From contig OZ023275.1 of the NCBI GenBank assembly GCA_964007475.1, positions 20,067,829 to 20,131,828 of the forward strand: a stretch of 64,000 bases of DNA. The letters are read 5' to 3'. Both the position numbers and the translations under genes were made by a program. The stretch's first letter is position 1. Each line of letters begins with the position of its first letter. Below, piece after piece: positions 32,871 to 45,427 of the stretch. The notes beneath the pieces are model-generated. The model did no database searches. It was given only the letters and a program-made list of their open reading frames with translations, and was not told the DNA's origin. The stretch is from Hybos culiciformis (taxonomy: Eukaryota > Arthropoda > Insecta > Diptera > Hybotidae).

Positions 32871-35800
32871 TATTTTCAGTACAAAATAACAACATATAAA
32901 CGTTTTATTATTTCGACCATGGGTGTATTGAATATGTTAGTACACTACATACGAAGTTTACTAACTTTGAATTTATATAAATATATGTATGTATAGTAAG
33001 AGTTTTGAAAAATAAAATATACGAGTATAAAAAAACAATAATAAAAAAAAATTAATTATAAAACTCCATTATTTTATATAAAATTTTATTGCTAAATTGT
33101 CTGTCGCTTAAGGAAATTTGTTATTAGTTTTCATTTAAACGTACCTACCTATCTAGGTATTTAAAGTTAAAAAATATTGTAAACTCATATTATGTTGAAC
33201 TTTTTAAAGCTCACAAATTTATTATTTTTTTGCGTATTACTACAATTACATTATTACATTATAATTAATTGAACTTAACAAAGTTGAAGACATGCTTATT
33301 ATGGATACTGATAATAATATAAAATAAATAAATTTGTATAATATATATTATGAGTACTTCCATGCATAAAACAATTAAACATTTAATTAAACAATCAATT
33401 TTTTTTTGTATTAATGGAATTTATAATATTAAAGTAAAATTTATGGAATATTATGTATAAATCTGATTCGATTCTTGCAAATTAATTAAAACCAATGAGA
33501 TTTGCAATTTTCAAGTTTGGTGCACTGTTTGAAGGAAGGTTCTAGCCGGAAATATTTAAATAGCAATTCTGTTGCTAAAGAATTTTTTTACCCAGCATTT
33601 GTTTTAAATAATTTTTTCGAATTCACGTAAAAATCTCGAAATAATTTTCAATGTTCAGCTTAAAATCAGAATTTTTGCTGCTATGGAATTAAAAAATGCA
33701 ATTTAAGAGTTCTTCATATGAAACAAATTTTGGTTTGTACTTTTTGAATTTTCACAATTATCGACTGATGCAACAATCGAAATAATTACTACTAGATATA
33801 TACATTACATATATTTGGAAACTTTTCTGATCAATATTATAACATTTTTTGGCTATTTTGATGTGATCATAATAGTCAAAAAACATATAGAAATGCTAAA
33901 ATGGAAAACAAAAACCAAAATTCGTATGGAAAGATTTTCGAAAAAAATTGTTTTTTTGGATCAGTGGTTTCACTTTGTAAGATTTCTATTCATTTCGAAG
34001 CCATTTTGTACTAAATTTTAACAAAAATCTTAAATTTATTTAAATCTTTCAGACATTTTTATACCTAAAATATACCTTAAAAATTCAATACTTTCGCATT
34101 AAGTACAAGTAATGATTAAAAAGTAATTATATTTGAAAACGTAATCAATAATTTTTTCAAAAGTAATATTGTATAATACTAAAATAGGAATGTGTTTTTA
34201 TTTCTATTTTTTGAAATTTCAATTTCGGTAAGTACGTGAGTACGTCCCCCACTATAAAAATTCTTGCAACACCCCTATTAAACTAGAAGTCCGACCTAGA
34301 CCATTTAATGCCAAAATTCTATAATAACATATTCTAAACGATTCAACTGGCTAAATCTGTTAACATAATGTATCTCTTATATCAAAAGTGGCGGAACTGG
34401 AATTCTGAGGTTACTGCATTAGGTCTTATTTAAGGGCACCCATTTCAATCTTTTATATTATATTTAAAAACTTTTTTAAGCAATATTTTTTAATTAATTG
34501 TTATTACTAATCCTTTTATACTTTAATTAATCCTTTTATAATCTGTTGTCATAATTCATTGTTAACATTGAAAAAAAAAAAGAAAAATTATATTGCACGC
34601 TTTTATTATTTAATAAATATATCTACCATTGCATTAAAAAGTAGAAAAAAAAATTCAACAAAGTTTCCTAATCGCCCAAAATAATAAAACTTTATAATGC
34701 TTATATTGAATATTTGTTAACATATACCTATGTATTTAACTAGAAAATTATATCGAAGTTTTGTAGGCTTGCCGCCACCTTTTCAACAACTGAAACTGGC
34801 GACCTTCAAAAAAAAAGTTTATCTTTTGCCATTAAAATAAAACTACTACCGCGATTTTAATCGTTTAAATGACAAATCCTCCGCCATTTTTCAATGTCGT
34901 TGAAACTAAACGACAGAATTACGGATTCCTGTTACAGTTTAACCTATTGACCAAAACATATTACTTAGACATATAGTAGATTTTACGAATCTTAATAAAT
35001 GTTTAGCCAGACAGAGTTAATAGCTAAGAACCATACCAAAATCTTATTCGTTAATTACATTTTATTGAAAAAATTTAAAAAAAAATAATAAAGTAAATAT
35101 TTGTATGAAAATAAACATAAAGTAAATTCACTTCTGAAAACTGGACAAAATGTGGTCCAGTTAGGGGTCTGAACTAGTCCAAAAACTTATCAGTCGAGTC
35201 GAAAACTAAGTTTTGTGGGTGCATTTATTTAGTGTTATGTGCATAAAATTAGCAATGAATTTCAAAACACAAATTCTTTTTTTTGTTTTTAATTTTTGTT
35301 TCAAAATTAAAAAATTATTAAAATTATTTTTTTAATGAAACTATATCAAATTATTAAAATTCAATTGAAAAATTACTAAAAAATAAATTCAATTGTAAAA
35401 AATAATTAAATTTTGAAAAATAATTTATATTTGTTATTTAATTATGAAAAAAAAAATTATTACAGAATTATAACCGAATTAATTTTTTAATACTTTTTTA
35501 ATTGAACTTTAATTAATCTGATGTAGTTTTATTAAAAAAAAAATTTTTAAGTTAATAAATTAAAAAAAAAAAAAATTGTGTTTTTAAATTTGTTGCACAA
35601 CTTGCACAACATTAAATAATAAAATCATTTAATAAATTTTTTTTTCCTGTACATCGTTTCAAGACCCTAAACCCAAGCAAAATTTCCTTATCTATATCAA
35701 TTATTTTAATTATATATTTAATTAATTCCGTTCCAATCTTCCAATAATAATCCCACAATCAGCCTCTCTCTACCCACATACCAATTTTAATCGAAATCAA

Positions 35801-37411
35801 ATTTTTGTCTCCAGCACGAATCCTTGAACTAAATCAGACAATAACCATTTTTATATAATAATAACCATTTCTACTTCATTCGACAACTATCCATATTAAT
35901 AATTTCATCGACATATATTTTCAGCCATAAGGCCAAAACCTTCGACACAATTTTAGCTAAATAGTTTTTTTTGGAAGATTTCTAGATAATCAATCTTAAA
36001 ACATATATATAAATATATGTCCATGGACAAAGTGGGAAGATTACAAAATTTCTTTGAATAAGAATAGTACTTATTGATACTTACTAAGAGATTATAAGAA
36101 CTCAATCAATCATAATTTTTTCAATTTTCTTTTAATAACTAGGAATAGAGCGAATTTGTACATATTTCAAATTACTTTTGGACTCATTTCACTTGAACCA
36201 ATGACAATTTCAATTTCACAAATATTAAGTTTTCGGTATTGTTGAACGTAGAAAACCAAAAAAAATTATAATTGAAGTGTTCAGATTAACATATAAAATT
36301 AAAATAATATTTGTGTTGAAGAAAAAAATCATAAATATTGTATTCATAAATTTTTTTCCCAGTTTTTGGTCCTTTGTTTAAAAAAAATTCAAAATAATGT
36401 TCTGTAAGCAATTTTTGCAACAATCATAAAATTACTACAGATATTACGTCAATGTATTAGCGATGTATGGGCATTCATCTAAGTACATAATTAAATATAT
36501 GTATATAAATTAAATTTTTTAACTAAATATGTTTGCTGAAAGTGGCGATAGCCGTTTTATCTTTTTTTCTAAATTTTTCTGGTTTTTATTTTTATGTTAT
36601 ATATATATCTAACTAAATCCAATCTATATTTTCTTCAAGTAGGCAAAGATATGCTTGTCACATTTTCATCACATATTTTTTGTTATATGTTGTACATACA
36701 CTTTTACGTAAAACCTACAATTTATTTATTTTTGTCCACTTTTTTGACCATATGTGAATTTCTCATAAATTATTGTTCTTTTTTTCTTTTTTTAATTTGA
36801 TTTTAAGAAAGAAAAAAAAAATTTGTTGAAACATAACATTCAATAAGGGAAGTATAGTGTCAACTATACTAACATTCATTAATAACAGGTAACATTCTTA
36901 AATTTTTATGTTATTTTATTGTAAATATATACAATAATATATATAGTGAATATCAGTGAATAAAATACTGTACGTATAATATCACACAAGTATGTATTCT
37001 ACACATATAAGGCAAATATTGATTGAAAAAGTTTTTCCTTTTTTTTTGGTAAAAATATCTTAATTTTGGAAAAAAAAAAATAAAACTATTTCGATTTGTT
37101 TTATAAACTTTTATTTACAAGTTATTTTTCTATTACCATAATTAATTGAATAGAATTATAGTTGAAAATTAGTTCGTTATTTCTTTAGTAAATATAGTAT
37201 AATTTTTACAAATTAAAATTTTTGTAAGTTCAAAACAAAGTAAATATTATAGAGAAATTAAATGAAATAAGTTTGCAAAAAAAAACAAAAACTTTAATTA
37301 CTTTTTTGTTTTACAATCCCTAAGTATATTTATTATCTGTAGGATAAAATGAAAATAAATTACAAAAGCTTAAATTTAATATTTTGATACTTGTGAATTC
37401 AAAGTAAAACT
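32871..37411. other. AT-rich intronic DNA
   Basis: No supportable exon. A short stretch at about 35,768-35,810 (CTCTACCCACATACCAATTT) resembles that at about 469-500 and may be a shared transposon tail. Confidence 0.45.
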
Positions 37412-37419
37412 ATCATAAT
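37412..37419. repeat. left 8-bp target-site duplication of hAT element
   Basis: ATCATAAT, repeated exactly at 38,104-38,111. Confidence 0.85.
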
Positions 37420-38103
37420 CAGGGGCGTCGATAGCCAACACCGGGCCCGGGAAAAGATTTTTTTTATAGGTTTTTTATAGGTTTTAACATTATGAAAATA
37501 ATACTACTTAATTGAGCCTCCTAAACACATACTTTTATCATTAATAGTCACACTTTGTACATTTGTACAAATCTACTTGTGAAATCAGAATTATGGTGTA
37601 CAGGGTAGGAAATAAGATCCTCTTATGATCAGAATGTAAAGTTTTTTCGCTTAATATAAAAACTTTTAATATAAAAACTTTAATTTATACCACTTTAAAA
37701 AATCACAAATAATTAATAAAGACAACCCCTCCTAGATTATTTAAATTCGGACCGCAATCCAAACAGTCCAACAAATACGAACAGTTTGGATGTCTAGTAA
37801 TAGTAGAAATAGAAAATTAATTTTGTGAAAAAAAGCTGAAAAATCAACACCTTAAAATTATACTTACTAATGATAAAATTTTTATACACTTTTTTCCATA
37901 ACAAATTACAAAAAATTCTACTTGACGCCATCATCAAGGACTTTTTATGTAAATTTTTTCCAATAATGACTGTAAGCATGAAACTTAATAAACATTTAAG
38001 CATGAAACTTAATATCACATATGTATAATGTTAATGTATATTGTTTTTGTCGCAAAAAAAATTAAACAAGCGGGCCCCTTAGCGCCCCCTCTCGACAGGC
38101 CTG
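37420..38103. mobile_element. 684-bp non-autonomous hAT transposon
   Basis: The ends are imperfect inverted repeats, CAGGGGCGTCGATAG on the left against CAGGCCTGTCGAGAG read from the right, followed inside by GGGCCCGG/GGGGCCCGC blocks. CAG ends plus an exact 8-bp duplication (ATCATAAT) are the hallmark of hAT elements. The interior has no transposase; a TAAGCATGAAACTTAATA unit occurs twice in tandem near 37,974-38,012. Confidence 0.85.
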
Positions 38104-38111
38104 ATCATAAT

Positions 38112-41100
38112 ATTTTTTAATATATAAATCGAACACTGAACTATAATATTTTCTAATTTTTGGTCTAAAATTTTTATAAAGTCTTCAGTTTTTTTAGAGC
38201 AGCGCTTTGTGAAAAATGAAAAGTGAATATGTATAATTAAAAGTTTAAGAATAATCTACTCCACGAATTCATTTAAGTTCTTCACCTGCTTTTTTAATCA
38301 TTCATCATAATTGTTTATCAAATCAACATCATATCTTCATCATAACTTTTAATTATAATTTTTTTATATCGAATATTACTATAGTTCACAAGAACAAATA
38401 TAATAAAAAGTAAAAGTTCGAGCTATTTATTTTCGCTTCGAGAAATAGCTAATCTTACACTAGTTTAATTTGATCAATATTTACATTGCAAGAGCTACAC
38501 CGAAATTATATATGCTATCTCTTTGTTTCAATTATTATTAAACTTTATTGCTATTATGCAACAATATATTATGTATCAATTCAATAAAATTACTTTTATT
38601 TGGAGAATTAAAATTTTTTATATTACATATATCTTCTAAGTACATTAAATTTCGTAAAATTTTCATTTGCATTTAGGTTAAGTCTAATTTAAAAAAAAAA
38701 AATCTAATCTTGTTTGTCCTTTTTTAGATCAATCTTAAAAGTTTTCTTTTATTTGAGGCCAATTCTAGTCATGTTTCATGAAAAACTAAAAACCAAATAA
38801 CAATTTAAAACTTAAAAAAAAAAAAACTAAACTTATAAAACAAGATTACATTTTAGTTTTTATGTAAGTTTATAAAGTTTTTGTCCTTTAACTTTTATTA
38901 CGTGTGAGTATAAAATTGTTAACAAAATTTAAACAAATTTTATGTCATTTTATATGTTATGTTATATTATTTATAAATAACATATTAAAATGGGTATCAA
39001 AATTGTGTCAATATAAAAGTATCGGCTTAAATTCAGTAAACACGATTAAAGAATAAATGAGATTTATTTGATAAAAACTCATTACTTGGATAAAAACTCA
39101 TTACAGTGGTATATTTGGGACTGCATACAGAAACTTAGTTCATACCCCTAGTTCCTTATCGTCAATACAATAATTTCAATATGAGTTTTCGTAACACAAT
39201 TACACAATATTATAAATTTTAGGAATATTCTTTAGTTTTCGAGATATTTTATTTTCGGAAAAGATTATACATAATTAAGTAGTATGATGGCGTATCATTT
39301 AAAAATCTAAGTTAAGACAATGAAATTGCGTTTTTCTTTTTCTTTTATATAAGTAGATAGAAAAATTGTTTTGAAGAGATTTCGAACCGAATTAAAAAAA
39401 ACAATTGTATTTTTCGGCCACTAGGTGGCATTTGTGGGTATAACGATATATGTATAGAGAAGTATATCGAGAGTCCAAAATTTCACGTTCAAAGTCAATC
39501 TAACTCTGCTCGGAAGCATTTTATTAGGCGCCACAAATTGGTATATAATATAGTATATGCCTTTGAACTAATTTTTATCAGAATCCATTAAAACTACAAA
39601 AAAAATTAATATATATATTATTAAGATTTAGACTCTTGAGCGCATCGCTCCAAACACTCGGCCGGAAGCATAAAATCTTATTCATTTCCTTATCCGGTTT
39701 TCAAACAATCTAATTAGGGATAAGTAGTTTATTAGTTGTTATTAGTTATTTTAGTGTGGGACAAACAGATAATGAAAGCACATAGTCGTTTATAGATATA
39801 GTTGTTTTATTTTTAATTTTTTATTTATTTTATTTAATTAAGCTAATAATTGCATGAAAAACGAATTAGAAACAACATTTTATTATAAAATAAAAGTAAA
39901 CTAACAATTTATTTATTATTTTAAATTATAACTCTTAAAAAATTAATAATTAATTATTGAAAAAATTCACAATTCACAAATTAACTATGCATTGTATGTT
40001 ATTCAATTAGAATTAAAAATTAATAACAATGTCATTGCAATTTATGTAGGTTATGAAAAAATCAATATAAACAAATGTTAAAGTTAGGGACGGACGGACA
40101 GACAAAAAATAAAAATATGTAATTTGCTTTTTATTTATTTTATTTAATAGTCCTTCTTACTTCACGTATTTCATACATATATTTTACATTTTTTCCATGT
40201 TTTTTGTAGTCATTAATTTATAAAATTTCCTACAACTGTCAAAAAATTATAGAAATTATGATGATTATGATTCTTTTTTGTGCAGTTTTGAAATTATCAT
40301 AATAATTTAACTGGCTCAGTGATTATATGCATTTTAGTAGCGGACGGATGAAAAGGCGTATAGACGGACAGACAGATGGACAGACGTATGGACGGACAAA
40401 CAAAGAACATGTAATGAAAACATATAGTTCGTTTTTTCGTTTTTGATGGAAAAAAATATAAAAAAAAACAAACCATTATATTCCATACATATACAAATAA
40501 TATGTAGTATAATATCCTCAATATTTTCACACCCTCTACTTGGAAATTAATATTTTCATAATTTCTTCAGTTTTCTAAAGTTTATATCTCTGTCATTTAC
40601 ATCAGGGAACCCTTTCTACAACAACTATGTAATAAAAAATAAAAAGTTTTAAGTTAAATTTTGAGAAAAAAACTACTTTTGAACTTCTTAATGGCAGGCA
40701 ATTCGAAGTGAATTGAATGTACTTAGACAATTTTTTCAATTTTACAGAATGTCGTTGTGTTTAAAAAAAGTTTGAAACATCTTATTTTAAATGCATGTAA
40801 TCGTAGCAAAATGTTATCGAAGCATGTTATCGTAGCAACATAATCCGAAATAGTAAAACTATCTACTTTTAATTAATTTTTTGTACAGCCATATTGTAAG
40901 ATTTAACATCTTATCAAAAAGGTCAAAACATTTAATATATTTTTTATATCAATTTTATGTAAAGCAACTAAATAAGAAAACTGGAAACATTTGAAATTAT
41001 TAATATTAAAGTAAGCTAGTGGATTTCATATTTATGTACAGAAGGTAGGTAGGTACTTAAACTTAAAAAAAAAAAAATTAATTAAAAGAAAATCAACACC

Positions 41101-43024
41101 AAAAATTCTTAGAGAGTTACCTATAATAATGTCAAAACGGCAAAGATAGATGTTACCTATATTTCACGACTTGATGAATACTACGCATGATAAACACCTG
41201 ATCAAAATAAATTTGTTGTTCTTTAAAATCTTAAACGTATCTAATAATGAATTTTTAACGTAAACCAAATCAAAATTTTAAAAAATTAATTTATAAATTA
41301 TATTAAGTTAAGATTTTACCCAAAAATGTTATAAAAAATAAGTTTCGCAATTAATCAAAAAGTAAAAAAGTATAACAGAATAAAGTACCTATGTTGTAAA
41401 TTATAATGAATTAATGTTTTTTTATTGTCTGCTATGACTATGTTATACTAAAAATAAAAATTCTTTATTGCACAAAGATTTATTTGAATAAAAAATGAAG
41501 TGTATTTAATTAAAGGTAATTAAAATTAAATTATAATAATAAAGAAACATTATTCATCCGTCTTCTCTTAAAATTAAGATTAATTATATTGGTTTTTTTT
41601 TTTCGTATTCAAAATTCTATGTTGTATTCGCACAGCAAACCAAAAATATAACGTACATCTTTTGGTTTAGAAATTTTTAAAATATACCTACATAAATTCA
41701 TAGTATCATATTTAAATAAAAACATAACGATTCCTATTTATGCTTTTAAAGCGCAAGCTTATTTTTATTTTTTTTTTAATGAAATAAAATATGTACAAAA
41801 TGTGATATTAAAATGGAATAACTTGATTTAATGGTTTTTTTATATGTACATTTATTTTAAATATGTATATACAATACATAAATAATGGTGTATAATAAAA
41901 AATCAGATGGATAAGTTAAAAAAAAAGAAAAAGTTGCCATTTTATAATTGACAGTAGAAAATGCAATTTTATTTTTTTATATATTATATTATATTATATT
42001 ATATTATATATACTTATATATATTGATGTCTTGATTTTTTAACAATACACATAATTTGTAATTTTATGTGACAAAGTTATTTTTATGTCGTTATTCTAGG
42101 GAATTAAAATATGCTTTTATCAAATTTTCAAAGCGGACAAATGTAATTTATCTTTGGCCTATTTGCTGTTAATACTCGACCGGAAGCCAAAATAATTTAT
42201 GAAAACCGAGTATTATAAATATCCTATTTCTGTATTTTACGGAAATAAAGTGGGGGAATTCAATATACATAAATATATATTCTATTACTGACATTTCCAG
42301 CAATAGAATATAAAATTTAAATAAATTTTTTTCTGTATTCTGTTTCTGATACTTTCTCCAATATAGGATTTCGGAATTTTAATATTACGTTCTATTGCCT
42401 CATTATACAGAAATTGATTAAAGAGAAGCATTTTGTTGGCTAAATACCATTTCTGGTCTTCACGATATTCTATTTCCGGAAAACCTTATGTACGCTTTAA
42501 CATAACTCCGAAACTCATTCTGCTGAAGAGTTTACACTTAGAAATAGTTACTGAACATATCAATAAAATATAGCCACGATATATCAAGATAAACTCCATC
42601 AGTAAGAAGACTAGAAAAAGATCCACATGTGCGCAATAGTAGTGCAGTCAATTATAATTATCGTCGTATAAATCATGCACAATGCATACTTACATCTTGG
42701 CAAAAAAAAGTGGCTATTTTCACTATTTACTGTACAGGAGGTGGTTTTTTGTTTGCCAATATCCTAGAATATGGAACTGTTTAAAATTACAAGCTTTAAT
42801 TATTTATTTTAAGATTTAAATTCATTAGTTTGTTAATTTTTCGACTATATCTATTTTAGGCGACATTTAATATTTTAATATTTGACACAAGTAAAGAAAA
42901 TGAATACAAAAAATAAATTTAAGTTTTGGGAGTTTTGCCGACGCTGTGTAAAAATATTATTCCATATATTAATTTTCAATTAATATAGGAGATAATAAAT
43001 TTTTAAGATGATTTTTAATTTTAG
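38112..43024. other. AT-rich acj6 intron
   Basis: No supportable gene. Degenerate GGAC/AGAC tracts occur at about 40,088-40,103 and 40,341-40,401, and an ATATT pentamer run at about 41,979-42,008. CTCGGCCGGAAGC (39,657) and CTCGACCGGAAGC (42,177) are related short motifs. Confidence 0.5.
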
Positions 43025-43115
43025 TTGGTGTTGGTTAGAAACATCGACAATAGGTGGTACACCGGAACAAACCGTCAATGCACTCAATGAACTGCCAAGC
43101 ACCAGTATGTCATAG
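43025..43115 (+). other. candidate terminal exon or TE remnant, unassigned
   Basis: A T-rich tract and TAG acceptor (43,022-43,024) precede a GC-richer open stretch of 29 codons. It contains GGTPEQTVNALNELPSTSMS and ends at TAG (43,113-43,115). The composition is far more gene-like than the flanks, but I recognise no family and no partner exon upstream. It lies antisense to acj6. It could be the last exon of an unseen gene, a pseudogene piece or chance. Confidence 0.2.
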
Positions 43116-43559
43116 AATCCGAATGAAATATTTAATTTTTGATATGTTTAACGTTTAAAAGCGTTTTTGAATATAATTTTAATTCCTTTTTTATAAGTCA
43201 ATTAAACAATTAAAAAAAAGAGCCTAATAAAAAAATAAATAAGTAAAAACATAAAATAAAAACCCAATTAAACAAAACTAGAACTTTATCTACCAACAAA
43301 CATTTTTTTAATGTAATTATTCTCATTCTCGTTAAAAAAAACAATAGCTTCTCATTAAACAAAAATAAAAGTATAATTTTCTATTCTAACCTTCTTTCCT
43401 TAATAAACTTCTTTTGAAATAAAAAACTTTAATTACAAAATGTAATATAGAAATTGAGATTTCTTCAATAAATTCCAACAAATGTGGAAAAATAATTGTG
43501 CATTGATTCGTTCTTTATTCTTTTATTATTTTAATCGTGAAACATAATCTAACATAATT

Positions 43560-44760
43560 AATTGGGCTTTGTTAATAAAGCTAGAGCTAGTCTCAGGTGT
43601 AGAAGTAAGTTGGTGACTGAATTGGAAAATGGTAAGTATCGAACGAGCATCAAAAAAATATTTACAGCTTCTACAGCGTTTTGACATTCTCCTGTTACTC
43701 GTGAAACTAGTGCTAGTATGAAAAATATTGATGTGAGCGATTTGGCAAGTTTTTGTGACTTTAACCCCTTAACATATTTATCAGAAATTAACTAAATTCC
43801 TCCTTCCTAAGAAGATGCAAAAAAATTAAATTGAGTACAACACAAAAATAATTTTATGGAATTCCTGAGCTTTTAATCCTAATCATTTGGCGACAAATGA
43901 TAATTATAAATTCTAATTATAATGGGTTAAGCTAACCGTTGGATTATGGAGAGATTCGAAGTATTTCTGTTCACAATGAGATGTATACGGTTTGGGTTAA
44001 CAATAAATTGTTTCACGAGAAAAAGATGGGCACTACTGTATCACTAATTTTTTTTTTTTTAAGTTCGAAAAAGTTTGTTATAAAATTATCAGTAAACTCT
44101 TAACGTTAACATTTCATTTGTGATTTTGAAAAAACGATTATGTCTTCGGCACTATGCTTTTTTCCTAATTTTGTAAAGACAAGTACAGAAAATAAGATAA
44201 CTCAGTGTCATTTTTTCTAGAAATTGTGAAAAGCTTGTGATTTATACCAGAACGTTTTGAGGTTGGGTTAGAGTTAGATGATTCAATTACTAGAAAATTT
44301 TTGCAATGGTTCCTCAAAAACTATGGTAGCAATCCATCTCGACTCCCAATTTCTTGACGGTTAACACTAATAAAAAATGAGTGACATTTACTCAATAAAG
44401 AACAAGCAAAAGACATTATCATGTCACTTGCAAGTTCTTGTGAGCATCATTAGATATTGTGCAGGTGGTTGAAGACGAAGAAACTGGATAAACTTAAATA
44501 AGGAGAACAAATTAAGTAAAATATATTGTCAATCTAAACAAATTAAAAGAACTTTGAGAAATCAGGCGTGGGTGCAATGTTCTGTCGGGTCTTGTTCATA
44601 CACTGTTTAGCTTTTACTTGTTTCGACCGTGTGAGGCGTTTTATCCAAACAGAGTTTTGTTTTATTTCTAAAGTATTTCGTTATGACCCAATTTCATTAG
44701 AAACATGTCATTCTGAAAGATCGCCGCGAAATTATTTTCACATATAGGGCGAAATTAATC
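43560..44760. other. mixed-composition stretch, possible decayed transposon
   Basis: Several GC-richer islands (for example 43,580-43,640 and 44,560-44,640) with broken open frames on the plus strand and no recognisable motif. Decay of a mobile element is a guess. Confidence 0.2.
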
Positions 44761-45310
44761 AATTTTATTTAAGTTGAACCAGAGGTCTAGTAAAGTGATT
44801 AGTATATACTAACATTTTTAGCATAAAGCAGGGCAATACATACGTAATTATTACGGGCTAAGTTCACACAACGGCAAAATATGTGTATGTTAATATTTTT
44901 TTTGCGTCTCTTCAAATAAAACTAAGTAGGGTGCTAAAAATACGTGATATTTCACATATCTATGCCCACTTTCATTATAGTACACAATGTAAGTACCTAT
45001 ACGATGAGCATTTTTAAATAATTTTTATTCCAGAGAAGTAGCTGTGACTTGTGAATAACATTAGATTAATTTTATTGAGCATAAGAGTAAATATCATCAT
45101 TGCAATTTCGCTTTAAATTTATAACATTACATTTAAACTGTTTTACCAAGTTCTTATGTCTTTTCGAATCTTTTTCAAATATTATACAGAAACTTTATTA
45201 TCTTAAAACTATATAATGTGCGTCGATACTATATTTAAGTTAAAAAATAATTTTCTGATGTTTTATTATTTTTTTTTTATTTTTTATTCTGCTCTTGTAA
45301 TTTAACATAC

Positions 45311-45427
45311 CGATGGATTTGCCATACAACGTCTCATTTGATCTGTTCCTCGATAAGTAGGACTATAACGTCCAGAAAAACATGATGATCCCATTTTTAA
45401 TTTTTCTGACGTTGGATACATCGACAT
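45311..45427 (-). CDS. acj6: acj6 N-terminal coding exon
   Basis: Minus-strand exon with 39 codons after the chosen ATG (45,427-45,425), ending in phase 0 at a GTATGT donor (45,310). The peptide begins MSMYPTSEKLKMGSSCFSGR and ends QMRRCMANPS, closely following the N-terminus of insect Acj6 (SMYxTTDKMKM, CFPGRYSP, QMRRCMPNPS). In Drosophila the protein begins one or two Met earlier. Here the codons before the ATG read GGC, so this Met fits best, although the frame stays open upstream for about 17 codons (from about 45,480). The exon continues 5' as untranslated leader with an undetermined start. The next recognised exon is 25 kb away. Confidence 0.88.

Noticed and set aside
34235..34400. Possible hAT ends (GTCCCCCACTA and AGTGGCGGAACT)
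   Set aside because: The two motifs face the wrong way for one element and no 8-bp duplication was found.
36594..36800. 68-codon hydrophobic ORF that could be a small membrane protein
   Set aside because: Leu/Phe/Tyr/Ile content is what AT-rich random DNA gives; no start context, signal or conservation evidence.
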